A stretch of 64,000 bases of DNA from Filosporella fistucella (lineage: Eukaryota > Ascomycota > Leotiomycetes > Helotiales), in NCBI GenBank assembly GCA_030077755.1, contig JAQJZZ010000017.1, positions 2,356,001 through 2,420,000 on the forward strand, written 5' to 3'. Numbering within the stretch: position 1 is the stretch's first letter; each line of letters begins with the position of its first letter. Shown piece by piece: positions 46,075-56,584 of the stretch. The position numbers were made by a program, and so were the translations under genes. The notes under the pieces were generated by a model. That model saw only the letters and a list, made by a program, of their open reading frames with translations, was not told where the DNA came from and ran no database searches.

Positions 46075-48966
46075 ATGGACAGACAAGATATCACTGCTGA
46101 GGATGCGAACGATAACACGCCTCCATTACTAACAATTGACGATGACAATCAATCGCCATCTCAACCGGCATCCGTGCTTATTGCCGGCATCCCAATTGCA
46201 ACATCAAATTATGAGGAAACTACCGTCGAGGATGTTGGGACCGAGTCCCAGGGGAACACAGCTATCATAAACCAGAGCGATCTGTTGCAAAAGCCTGAGG
46301 ATAACGGGCCTTTCCAAGTGTGGATTGATAGAGCGATCATCACACTTTGGATGACAGCAATCGTCATCCTTATCCAAATGGTCCTGTTGATGGCAGGGGC
46401 GATGAATTGGGACCCCCGAACGTTTATTACACCAATTCCTATCCCTTTCCCCTTCAATCTGAGTTATATTCGAAGCAAACTTGAATGGTTTCCACTGGAA
46501 ATCCCTGAGCACCTGACTCTGACTCAAGCCAAATCCGTTGACTTCACTGCAGGTGGTGTTATAGCACCATTGATCATTGCCACTGCGAATTCACTGTGGT
46601 TTACAATAGGAAGACAGTTATCAAGCTCTCCCAGACCAGTCCATGAGAGACCCGACCTCGAATTTTCAGATGTGCAGGGGTCATTCAGCATGCCAAGGAT
46701 CCTCGGACTGCTGAGAACAACTAAGCCGCGTTTGATACTATTTGTTCTTCTTCTCGTTACTTCTGCGGTAGCTTCTACATGTCTTTCGAATGTACTGGGG
46801 TATAAAGCGGTCGAAAGTGTGGTATCCAGATCTGCAGTAGCTTCATCTGACGAAGTCTATTATCAACTTGCCTATGTACCAGCCTTATTGTTCTTTGCAT
46901 TGTGCAGCATCACTATAGCATCAATTGTTGCCTTGATTCTTGTACTGGATGCTCGAAGATCTTTACCAGAGAAGGTGGACGAGCAGGGAGCTGACACTAT
47001 GGAAGATGGAGCAAGACCAGCGAGGGACACAAATTCAAGAATTGCTTGGGTGCTGCCATCAGGGGGCTGGAAATTGCCTACTTTTCCGAAACTCCCATTT
47101 TCTGCACTTCGAGGTCCAGTAACATCCAATTTTCAAGCCACGGATGCCATCCTGGACCCCCCTTCCGCCTCAAGGAGCAAGTGGTCTTTGCCAGCAACAT
47201 TCTGGAAATTGCCAAGTCTCCCACAGGTTCGAAGACAGAACACCCAATCATCATCTAGTGAATCAGCCTCAAGACATAGCGATCCCCAGGAAACTCAGCC
47301 ATTGCTTTCCGGCAATGATGGCGAAGAGAACGCCAATATCGCCGCGTCCCACATTCAACGGAAATGGAAAAACTCTTTTACTGCATGGATGCCAATTATA
47401 TGGTATAGTCGTTTTAAACGTATTGCGGAAATTGGGCCTGTTGTCCATAGAGACGTGGAAGCTCTCGTTGACGTCAGTACTCCTGAGGAAAACGAAAATC
47501 ATGAGGTGATACCTCAATTTCTGGATTCAATTCCAACTTTAACCTCTGCAAATACTATCGCAGGATCTGCTGTGTGGAAATTCCCTCGTATTCGTCTTCC
47601 AAAATTTACCGCCGTTTTCAAACCCGTCGTACTCCCCACTGTCGAAGCTTTGGCCCAAGAAGTGATACTGTGTGGAACTGATCAATTGAGTCGTCAAAAC
47701 GAGTCCCTCATCGATCTGTCGGATGCTGCAGAGAACGAACGGAGCAGTCACACTCAACATATAAAAGACACTCAGAAGCAAAGGCTGATAGAAGTCGGAG
47801 ACATTCTGGATGAGACTGTGGGTGAATCCTCGACAGCCCCATTATACGAGGCAGCCATTGCGATTGCACACGGGGCGCTTGATGCCCAGATAATATCTGA
47901 TGTTGTAACAAAAAGCGCACTTGGGCATGTCGATAAGCCCGCGGGCGAATCATTGAGGACACCTATATACCGAGCCGCGACAGAGCTTCCAAAACACGAA
48001 TTCGCATCCTATACTCGGTCAAGCACGGTCTGGAAATATCCAAGCATCAATCTCCCCTATTTCTCATTACGCCAAAAGCAAAAGCCTCAGTCAAAAGGTA
48101 AACAGCGTGCAGTTGATGATGATACTGGTCTTAGCGAGGAAATATCAAAGATTCAGCATACAACGCCCCGGCTGCCTGCTGGTGTAGCCCACTCGAACTC
48201 GACCTCTAATCTGCTGCAGATGCCCCACATTGATGTGGAAGCTGCAGTGGCGAAACTGACATTTGAAGAGAATCCCTGGCAGCTTACCAAAGATAAAACA
48301 CAATGGAGTTGGCCTAAATTAGGTTGGCCACGCTTGGTCGACTTACCAAAGTCAAGAACGTATACTTACCCGGACAGAACCGACGAACTTCCTAGACTAC
48401 CAACTCTCACGACAATTAGGAACGATCCAGATTTGGAGAGTCAAGATCTGCATGTAGGAACAACTGCAGCCGAATGGGCTTCGCTCAGTGATCCGGTGGC
48501 GAAGACACATCGTGGTGGACTGTGGACATGGAGATGGCCGACAGTCTCATCATCAGCACCAAATATCGCTTCAGACGTGGAAGGGACGATAGAAAGTCCA
48601 GCTGAAAGAAAAGAGGCCGCAGCAGAAGTAGCATTGATAGCAGCAACCACTGAGGGTGAAGTAGGAGGAGCCTCATCTGTTCGAGGTCCCCCAAGTGAAA
48701 CTAGACACCACGATCACTCTGCTTGGTGGAGGGGAAATTCAAATACACAGGTCAGAATAAAGACTATAGGAAAGCCACAAGCCAAGAATATCGATGGTGA
48801 GGAAGGAATCACGGATAGGAATTACGCCGATGATGATGATGTGGATGACAATATACCCAAAATTGGGAAGCAACAAAAACCGGCGGATAGCAGCTCAGAG
48901 CAAAACATTGGGAGAGAGGCAGAATTTGAATCAATGGTTGCAATCCAGCAATATCTGGGTTTCTGA
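46075..48966 (+). CDS. Uncharacterised four-TM protein with repeated W-K-x-P motifs
   Basis: Family not recognised. 963 residues in one exon. The N-terminal 80 residues are acidic and polar. Four likely TMs at about 87-110, 158-178, 219-241 and 262-292, then a long cytosol- or lumen-facing tail of about 670 residues. The tail carries recurring Trp/Pro motifs: GGWKLPTFPKLP (W332), KWSLP (W370), FWKLPSLP (W377), VWKFPRIRLPKF (W501), VWKYPSINLPYF (W653), QWSWPKLGWPRL (W744) and LWTWRWP (W817). Between them are acidic, Ser-rich stretches and QPLL-type and EENENHE segments. The frame is open for the full length despite weak start context; upstream TTG at 46036 is not used. Repeats suggest a scaffold or binding array, but that is inference. 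Confidence 0.72.
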   Translation: MDRQDITAEDANDNTPPLLTIDDDNQSPSQPASVLIAGIPIATSNYEETTVEDVGTESQGNTAIINQSDLLQKPEDNGPFQVWIDRAIITLWMTAIVILIQMVLLMAGAMNWDPRTFITPIPIPFPFNLSYIRSKLEWFPLEIPEHLTLTQAKSVDFTAGGVIAPLIIATANSLWFTIGRQLSSSPRPVHERPDLEFSDVQGSFSMPRILGLLRTTKPRLILFVLLLVTSAVASTCLSNVLGYKAVESVVSRSAVASSDEVYYQLAYVPALLFFALCSITIASIVALILVLDARRSLPEKVDEQGADTMEDGARPARDTNSRIAWVLPSGGWKLPTFPKLPFSALRGPVTSNFQATDAILDPPSASRSKWSLPATFWKLPSLPQVRRQNTQSSSSESASRHSDPQETQPLLSGNDGEENANIAASHIQRKWKNSFTAWMPIIWYSRFKRIAEIGPVVHRDVEALVDVSTPEENENHEVIPQFLDSIPTLTSANTIAGSAVWKFPRIRLPKFTAVFKPVVLPTVEALAQEVILCGTDQLSRQNESLIDLSDAAENERSSHTQHIKDTQKQRLIEVGDILDETVGESSTAPLYEAAIAIAHGALDAQIISDVVTKSALGHVDKPAGESLRTPIYRAATELPKHEFASYTRSSTVWKYPSINLPYFSLRQKQKPQSKGKQRAVDDDTGLSEEISKIQHTTPRLPAGVAHSNSTSNLLQMPHIDVEAAVAKLTFEENPWQLTKDKTQWSWPKLGWPRLVDLPKSRTYTYPDRTDELPRLPTLTTIRNDPDLESQDLHVGTTAAEWASLSDPVAKTHRGGLWTWRWPTVSSSAPNIASDVEGTIESPAERKEAAAEVALIAATTEGEVGGASSVRGPPSETRHHDHSAWWRGNSNTQVRIKTIGKPQAKNIDGEEGITDRNYADDDDVDDNIPKIGKQQKPADSSSEQNIGREAEFESMVAIQQYLGF

Positions 48967-49766
48967 CAAAGTTCTCCCACCGAGCCCTTCAAATACTGTA
49001 GTTTCAAAGCTTTATCAATTGTGGATAAGGAGATATTCCGAAATACGATTCTCATCCCCTGAGTTGCTCGCTTAAGCCCCTTGAAATTCAAGTGAGGTGA
49101 CACAGCTGCGCTGTTGTCAGACTAACGTAAGAAATAACCTATTCTAGACAGGACGAGGACATTTGAATCTGGTAACAAGAAGTAGTTCGCTCCTCCTAGT
49201 TATTCCCTATCGGAGGCTGCCGAAGTCGTGAGTCCGGATTTGGAGTTTTCTATCGGTTCGTCAAACTCGTATACTTGACTGGCACTAGAAGGGGGCACCG
49301 TCAACGTCATTAGATCAGACGACAGGTACCTTTTGGATGCTGATATAATATCATTACACAATTTTGTACACCGTATTTTGATGCATTCGCGTATGTCCAT
49401 GAATTCCACCACAGAGCTCGAGTAGGCCGACCTCCCAGATGTTTCGTCTCCAGAGAAGTTTGGAACAGGAACTTCAGTCTTAGGAAAGACCCAGAAGGTT
49501 TTGAAACATTTACGCCGCAGGGTCAAACTATGGAATACGAGATGGCTTCAGGAGAATGCTTTATGCGGCCGACAAGCTGCTATCATGGGAAATGTTACGA
49601 CAGTAGAGTGAGTATAAGTAGACCTCCTCTCACCTCCATCAAACCTCATTCTTCATCAATAATCAATTTCCAACAAGCTAAACCTCCACACTTAGCCCTT
49701 CCTCTATCTTCATATCAAATCTCATTTTCAACTCCCACATCCAAATCCAACCAACAAACTTTCAAC
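48967..49766. other. Intergenic
   Basis: Upstream of the six-cysteine secreted protein. A minus frame (49200-49526) is open for 327 bases but has no ATG. A TATAAG element at about 49613 lies 150 bases before the next start codon; the region before the ATG is pyrimidine-rich. Confidence 0.4.
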
Positions 49767-50237
49767 ATGGTCTCCGTCACTTCCCTCCTGACCCTCACCC
49801 TGCTCTCCCTCTCTTCCCTCGCTCAAGCCCAATCCCAACTCGCTTCTCTGAGCCTTTACTCCAACTGCACCGGCAACGTGCGCGAAACAGTCGGCATTCC
49901 AACCAACGAACAGCATGTACAGGTTTTCACAAACACATACAACACATGTCACACTGTTAACTTCAAGGGCGTGATTGTGCATTCGATGAACAATAAGACC
50001 ATCGATGATGGGTGTTCAGGTTTGTTCTCCCCTCTCCCTTGAGTCCTGTTTGAGTTAAAGATATAATGGTGAGTTGCTGACACGAGAATAGTGGATGTCT
50101 ATCAAGCTGCAGGCTGCCGAGGCCTGGTAGTCGGGAAGGCCAAATACATTGCTGGTAACCCACCCAAGCCAGATGGACAGTGTGCCATGTTCTCAGGTGG
50201 TGCTTCTTGGAGACTAAACTGTACTTTCATCGCATAG
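49767..50237 (+). CDS. Small secreted six-cysteine protein
   Basis: Predicted extracellular protein of 132 residues, exons 49767-50019 and 50092-50237 (72-base intron, phase 1). Signal peptide SVTSLLTLTLLSLSSLAQA is followed by a mature part with six cysteines (SNCTG, NTCHT, DGCSV, AGCRG, GQCAM, LNCTF). The even count fits three disulfides. No family is recognised; small secreted cysteine-rich proteins of this size are typical fungal surface or effector-type proteins, but no activity can be assigned. The frame runs upstream to 49530, yet the signal peptide fixes the start at 49767. Confidence 0.8.
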
Positions 50238-50467
50238 ATGGGTGCCAGCGATCTCTGAAAAAGGGAGATGGGTGTAGCGTGATCGGGAGAGCTGAAAGAG
50301 GTGGGAAAACGGGAGTTGGATGATTTTCTGGTGTGATTTTTTTGTTTGTGTTGTCTGTCGTTACTGGATGCGCTAGAAACTAGGAGAGAGAATTCAACAT
50401 TCTTTACTTTTGAAGTGATAATTGTTGAAGAGTGATGACGCGAAACCCCACCATGTTACCAATTTGC

Positions 50468-52222
50468 TCAGTCCTTGATGCTTGGCTCTGCGACGGGTAC
50501 CGCCGTTGTAGTTGTGTTGGGGTTCCCAGCAACTTCTTTCGACACAACATTCGTCAATGAAAGTCCCGAGAACCATTCGGAATCAATCATCTTCTTATAC
50601 TTTCGCGTGACGACACTTAGCTCCAAAACAAGAATCATTTGGTTGAGAACCTCCTTTTTCTTCACTTCTGCGTAAATGTGCATCCGTCCCATGTTACCTT
50701 CTTCACTTTGCATCTGTTCGATGACAATATTATGACTAGACTGAAGGTTCTGTGTGTCTAATCCTTGGTGCCCTTGCGTAAGATCCGACGACTGTACGTC
50801 GACTGAGAGGATCGAAACAAAACTTTCGAACGGGTTATCCTCCCCTTTGAAGAATAACAGAACTTCGATATTGCTGTTTCGTATCCTATGTAGAAACTTG
50901 AAGGCGACCTTTTGTAAATGTCCATTCAGCGGATTCGGAAGTATTTGTAAAGTCCTAGCCTTTTCATTCCACAGTGTAGTCCCTGGAATAACTTCCACGA
51001 GCTCAAACCCTGCTGCCTCTAATGATTCGCAACTTAATATACAATATTCACTTTCTGTCCAATTCCTTGCTATCATTGGCCTTTTTGTGATATATATCTC
51101 TGTCATTCTAAATCCTGCATGATGGTGTAAATCGATATACCTGCGACGTCGACTCGAGGTCCTGAAAAACACGTTCGGGTATGGTGATGGTGTGAGAGGG
51201 ATATATATAGAGCTGGAGAAGTCATTCTCATACTGGCACGCAAGTAGGGCAACATAGTGTGTGCCAACCAGTTCTTCATAGAAGATGTGACTTTCTGTGT
51301 CGGTGTATTTTGTGCTGGTGTATCTTTTAAGTAGAAGAGTGATGCGAAGGCCTTGATTTGTCATGAGATATGGTTCCCTTCTTCTCGTTTCGAGTATGGG
51401 GATGATATCGCCGCAACCAGCAAACCAATTCGGGCTCTCGGCAAGCACTCCTCTGACTTGTTTCGGGTAATCACCATCTACTTCCCAAGCCAGTATTGAT
51501 TGATCGACAGTTTCCTTCAAAATCTCCTCTTGTAAGCGGATGAAGGATTTTGTCCCCTCACCATAAAGCAATGGCATGTTGACATTAAAGATTCCGAGCA
51601 GGGAATATGCCATATCCTCAACTCTGGTTGTGCACCGTCCAGCAGCCCACGACATGCGGCTTGCAATACTACAAAGTCCAAACGCATTCGGTTGCTTCAA
51701 TACAAATTCTGGTATTCGTGTGATTTCAGATATTAGCTTTGACAACATCCATCTGTGTCCGAATAGTCTCCAATTGCTATCGAAGAAGTGCAGATCTTGC
51801 GGTGCAATCAATTCCTGCAGTGTCCATCCTCGGGTGAACCATCGACTCTCTCGAAACGTGTTTGTGTCAAAATGCGGAAATTCGTTTGTCATACTCCAAG
51901 TTACATCCTCGAGGAGCGTGAAGCATACCGCAGATTGCTGATACCACCGAAACATCGAGTTAATAGCCTCGGAGAGCTCTGCACTACTGCTCTTATCAAT
52001 GCAGCACGTGTCTATCCAAACATATCGATATAGCTGGCGTTTGCATTGATCACAAGTATCAAGAATTTTTTTGGCGCCCTGTTTTCCCCTCCACGACGGG
52101 TCATTGATATCTGAGAAGGTAACTTCTTCGACACCCCAGCAGTGTGACAGGATGGCGTATTGAGGCACCTGTGAGTCGAAAAACTCCTCGAGCTGGAGAG
52201 TTTCGGTATTGAGAAGCCGCAT
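50468..52222 (-). CDS. HET domain (heterokaryon incompatibility) protein
   Basis: 584 residues, single exon. The HET domain occupies about residues 20-170: YAILSHCWGVEEVTF, YVWIDTCCIDKSSSAELSEA, INSMFRWYQQSAVCFTLLED and SRWFTRGWTLQELIAPQDLH. The following region (SWAAGRCTTRVEDMAYSLLG) is the usual C-terminal extension of the family. HET proteins trigger programmed cell death when fungi of different genotype fuse; here a trigger partner is not visible in the neighbourhood. The C-terminal 250 residues are beta-rich without a known module. Start ATG is the first codon of the conserved MRLLNTET opening. Confidence 0.93.
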   Translation of the reverse strand: MRLLNTETLQLEEFFDSQVPQYAILSHCWGVEEVTFSDINDPSWRGKQGAKKILDTCDQCKRQLYRYVWIDTCCIDKSSSAELSEAINSMFRWYQQSAVCFTLLEDVTWSMTNEFPHFDTNTFRESRWFTRGWTLQELIAPQDLHFFDSNWRLFGHRWMLSKLISEITRIPEFVLKQPNAFGLCSIASRMSWAAGRCTTRVEDMAYSLLGIFNVNMPLLYGEGTKSFIRLQEEILKETVDQSILAWEVDGDYPKQVRGVLAESPNWFAGCGDIIPILETRRREPYLMTNQGLRITLLLKRYTSTKYTDTESHIFYEELVGTHYVALLACQYENDFSSSIYIPLTPSPYPNVFFRTSSRRRRYIDLHHHAGFRMTEIYITKRPMIARNWTESEYCILSCESLEAAGFELVEVIPGTTLWNEKARTLQILPNPLNGHLQKVAFKFLHRIRNSNIEVLLFFKGEDNPFESFVSILSVDVQSSDLTQGHQGLDTQNLQSSHNIVIEQMQSEEGNMGRMHIYAEVKKKEVLNQMILVLELSVVTRKYKKMIDSEWFSGLSLTNVVSKEVAGNPNTTTTAVPVAEPSIKD

Positions 52223-52812
52223 GTTGCGAAAAATAGGTTCAGAATTCGCGATTGAGTCAGTAGAGACTAATATTAACGCTAATCGATTGCCTGTGTCAGA
52301 GAAAGGAGGTGGAGAAAGAACAACAATCCAGGAGTGAGGCTGTCGTGAAAGGTATTCAGCTGCGGCTTAGGCGACATTCACTCCCCATCACGGACAATTG
52401 GGCTCAGCGAAGCGGACTTCATCTTCATATACCAACACTATACAGTCTACTAGTAAACATAGTCCATCGAGGCTTGCCTTATTGAACTTTTTGATCTCAA
52501 CGATTACGAATGGAAGAATCACGACCTATCACGTGGACTTAAGCACAAAGTCATGTGATAGAGCCTTCTGAGATACATCTTGAATAGCATACTAGAGCTA
52601 CGAAAAAGGAACGTACAGGCGATCCTAATGATATTAATTCATAATTTATATATCACATCCTAATGATATTGAACTTTGGGTGTTTAAGTTGCAGCTTTTC
52701 ATGAGCCAGTGGAGCTCGACTATTCACGTGAGACTTCGATTATGATTGGATAATCGCACCAGAGTTGTTTTGTTGCACATCGCAGAAGGGCGACATGATT
52801 CCAAATCTGGAA

Positions 52813-52856
52813 CGAATCGCAGCCGAATCGCAGCCGAATCGATCCCGAATCAGTTG
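52813..52856 (+). repeat. 11-base degenerate minisatellite, four units
   Basis: Units CGAATCGCAGC, CGAATCGCAGC, CGAATCGATCC and CGAATCAGTTG follow one another without gaps. It lies outside any supported gene. Confidence 0.6.
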
Positions 52857-54653
52857 CATGTCGCTATCTGGTCGACATCAAATCGCCATCAAATTCTTCA
52901 TTTTCAACTCGCACCTATGCCTCCAACGATGGCTTAATTATGAAATGATGCTCCTCCGTCTTACTAGGCTCGTGGCCTTCGTGTTTTGTAATCTGTCTCA
53001 TTTTCCCCTTCGATTTTCGAAATGGACTCCGACATATTCATCCTTATGCTTGGTTGTATGCACCAACGTGGCGAACAGACATTCCGACTGATCAAGAGCG
53101 ACCAGCAATCACAAATCAGGCATGGCTCGAACGGCCATACATATCGTTCTCGCCGTGCATGTAGTAGTCTACAGCGTTCAAGGGACAACCTAGTAGACAT
53201 TCCATTCAATTTCTCATATTCAGCTCGAGGTAAGCTCTCTAAGAGGCTCAATAGCCCTTCTTCACGTGCATCATCGCGTCATCAACTCGCTCCCATATGG
53301 AACAGCCCTATATCCCATGGAACTCATACTCGGGACCCTTGCCGCCGTCGGGTGTATGCCAATCGATTCAATCGTGGCCGGACACCAAGATGCCTGAAGA
53401 TCATGAGCTGCCAGTCGCCGACGTGTCTATGTTGGGGGCATGTTGAGAAATTTACATCACATAAACGATGAAGATAGGTCAGAACATCTTGACATTGCAC
53501 GTCCCATGAATCAGCTAAGATATTTTAGGAGTCTCAAATCGTACTTTTTGGAGGTCGAATGTGGGGGTGGGTGATCCTGGTGCTGATCTTGATCTTCAGC
53601 CAAGCGCCAGTCAAGCAGCCGCAAGTAAAGACTCGACAACTCAAAATCAACGTTGCCCCTCAATGTTAGTAGCACCTTAGATATTATACTATCTAATAAT
53701 GCGTACCATCTCGAGCCCGTGTTCCTAGTGGTCTGATATCTTGATATTTGCTATTGTGCGTCGGGGTGCGGGGTGGGGGGGTTGCATTACTGGCATCAAA
53801 ATGTACTGAGTTACTGAGTCCAAATTTGGAAGTAAGGAGGACTTCACTCTATCTCCTGCGGGCTGACATGCGGGAGACTTGCTCTTATTTTTCTTGGCAT
53901 ACTAAATCAATCATCTCAATGGAGACTCAGGTCAATGCGAAGTGTACCTTTCAAGTCTTTTTATGGATGCTGTTATGTAACATTCATGTCTGGATGGAGG
54001 TCAGCAAAAGTTTTTCCCTTAAGCTTACCCGACTGGAGGGGAGACTTTTCCGTTTGTTCCTGCGTTGGAGAACAGGAGGTTAAGGCTGAAGCAATCAGTG
54101 TTCAAATGCGACTGCCAGTACTCAATGATTTTACATCTTAGGGACATTATGTTTCAAGAAAAGGGGAACTAGGCTGCAGGTAACGAGGATTCAAGCTCCT
54201 CCTGGTTTTGGATATGTATACTACTACACGTTAGACAACAAACACTTCTCATTTATTTGTGAACCAGTACTAGATCTACGAGGGCTTGGAAAAGCATTGA
54301 CGACTCAACCTAGTGGACAAGCTTAGGTCCCAAGACGATACAAGACCAGAAAATGAGGCATGTACGTAGTAAACGAGCACGGATATAGTAACTCCGTTTC
54401 GCCCAAGAAAGTAAGCAGTTGATCACAAGCTGAAGTCAGCGATTATTGAAGTGAGTGCCAGGCTGATACTACCATTGTAAGTATACTGTTTTCCATTTCT
54501 ATATGCTGCCCTTGTAGATCTGAATTGGGACGAGATGAGGGAGGGGTCCGACAGCGCCAATTTTGTGAATTACGAAAGTGCAAAGATGCGGAAACAGCGT
54601 CATGAGAGGGGTTCCTAGATTACTCCGTCTCTATATGGCCAAGAGTCAAAATC

Positions 54654-54660
54654 TATATAA
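54654..54660 (+). promoter_or_regulatory. TATA box of cysteine-rich secreted gene
   Basis: TATATAA lies 82 bases before the start codon at 54742, followed by a pyrimidine-rich tract, the usual layout of a highly expressed secreted-protein promoter. Confidence 0.45.
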
Positions 54661-54741
54661 TCTGCCAGCTTTGCCTCGATTTCTCTCCCCATTTAAATTT
54701 TATCATAACTCAAGTCATCAAAACACCTTTATTCAACCAGC

Positions 54742-55389
54742 ATGCAACTCACTCAAGTCTTCACTCTAGCACTCCTCGCCTTGGGCGTTATCCACCAATG
54801 CCTAAGCCCTGGTGTCCCAAAGATGAAAATCTATACTGCTCTAAGAGCGAGAAGGAGTATTGCAAGTACGGTAGGTCACTTTCTTCTGTACTCCACCATG
54901 TATAGTATAAACATTACTAGCACTCACCCTAGATGAAAAGAACGACTGGTGTGAGGACAACGGCTACAATTCCAAGAGGTGCTGCAAAGACAAAGACGTC
55001 CCTGACAAGATAAAAGATAAACACACTCCACAAAAGTCAACTTGCAAGGATAAGCAGAAGTGGAACCCAGATAAGAAACAATGCGAGTGTCCAGCACCCA
55101 TGTACTGGAAGGAGGACAAGCAGAAGTGCAGATACCCTCCTATTCAAAAGCCAAAGTGCCCAATCTGGCAGAAACCATATTGCGGGAAGAGCAAGGGCAA
55201 GTATTGCGAGTATGGTAAGTTACACATCATATCTGCCACCTGCTGGCACTTGTGAATCTTGGCCATTGTTAATGTCAAAGTACAGATGACAAGAACGATT
55301 ACTGTGAGGATGATGCCACGTGCTATGCCTGGTGCGCCAATTCCAAGGATGTCAAAGGCCTGATTAAGAGTATCTTTGACATCTTGTGA
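54742..55389 (+). pseudogene. Cys/Lys-rich secreted protein with internal duplication; apparent frameshift
   Basis: Three exons: 54742-54870, 54933-55214 and 55286-55389. The first codons give a clear signal peptide (MQLTQVFTLALLALG). The mature part is rich in Cys, Lys and Asp. Two homologous blocks, each RYPPxxKPxCP...YC.K..(K/E)YC.YD.KNDxCED, occur near the N- and C-termini, and in each an intron follows the same Tyr codon in phase 1. A middle segment (KDKQKWNPDKKQCECP) lies between. The signal peptide and the first block are in different frames: one base is missing, most simply in the GGG run at 54783-54785. Exon lengths sum to 515 bases, two more than a multiple of three, which fits. It is either a broken gene or a sequencing error. 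Function is unknown. Confidence 0.6.
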
Positions 55390-56584
55390 AGGTCTAGTGG
55401 GAAGGGGTAGTGGTCGATCTACTGGTTGACGCTCCTTTTGAGAGCAAGGTGGCAATTTGGAAACAGACGATTCGTTTAATTTCTTGGAATTCTTCAACTT
55501 GGTATAATGTACAGTAATCGTGTATTAATAATATAATGATTTTGGGTACAACACATGACTGTTGTTGAATGTAGAATTTGATGGGTATATCACAAAGAAG
55601 GACATGGGCAAATTCTATAATACTTGCTGAAATGAAGATATCTATACTTAAAATTTCTGCAATAACGCCTAGTAAATGTGACATGGAGAAGGCGACATGT
55701 AATATGAAAAATGCATTGGCTGAGCCACATTCAGCTACCTCAGCTGGCTTGAAATTTCTCTCAACAAGACTCGAAGCTACTTAACAACTTTATATGTGGC
55801 AAATGCCCTAAAGCTCCAACGCCGATATATATCCTTAGCAATGCAACACTAGTTGCCTAGCAAATGTGACAGAGAATAATGGAGGGCGATGAATGGACAG
55901 TATTTCGGAGGAGCACCCCGTTTCCGCACTTGTTGAATCATGAAGAAGACTCCTGAAAGTATTCGAGGCTGCTAATATCTACTGGTCGAGCCACGATTGC
56001 ATGATTTGTGAGGCGAAGTATGAATAGGAGCTTCTAGACAGAACGACACCTGCATCCCCACCGATATAGTTTCGCCCCCCTTCAAACTTCTGCAGCCCTG
56101 AGGTGATTCTCCGGAGTCTTTTCCTCCAACTGGATTTCGGTGGAAGATTCGACAGCATCTAATCTCGCAATTGGCTGCGATGTGCGATTTTTACTTTTTC
56201 GTTAGGGGCGATCCCAAGTACCGTGTTCGTGCGGCAGAGCAAATCAAGATGTTTCTGCCTGTATCGGCCCACTGTGCCCCGTAGTTCTCCAGACTCCTCT
56301 AACCCCAGCCGGGACACACAGCCCGGATCCAGCCGTGTTTCGAACAATCTCCGGGCGGTCCGGCGAATCACCATTTTTCGGATTTTGGGCAAGGCTGCTC
56401 CGAGATCTGACCTCAACGACAAACGAGGAGCGAAGAGCCACTACTACCCTGTTCTATTGATGTCTTGCGCTTGAGACGAGACGATATATTTCCGAATGGA
56501 ACCTCGCAATTTACATCCCTTCCCACTTCATATACTCTCCCCACAATTACCCTTACAGTTCCACATGCAGTATATACTTCAGCC
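55390..56584. other. Intergenic
   Basis: Upstream of the second regulator. Overlapping short frames near 56159-56474 on both strands; none is supported. No repeats or RNA genes seen. Confidence 0.4.

Larger units (their letters stand above)
52223..54741. other. 2.5 kb gene-poor stretch
   Basis: No supported gene. It includes an 11-base degenerate tandem repeat at 52813-52856, a 14-base direct repeat ATCCTAATGATATT at 52622 and 52657, and the promoter of the cysteine-rich gene at the right end. A 149-codon frame at 53022-53471 (+) is Arg/Ser-rich and considered chance. Confidence 0.45.

Noticed and set aside
49200..49526. Open minus frame of 327 bases
   Set aside because: Begins with TTG, and no upstream exon could be joined; could be a gene remnant but unsupported.
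53022..53471. 149-codon plus-strand frame with ATG
   Set aside because: Arg/Ser/His-rich with no recognisable fold and an antisense partner; likely chance.
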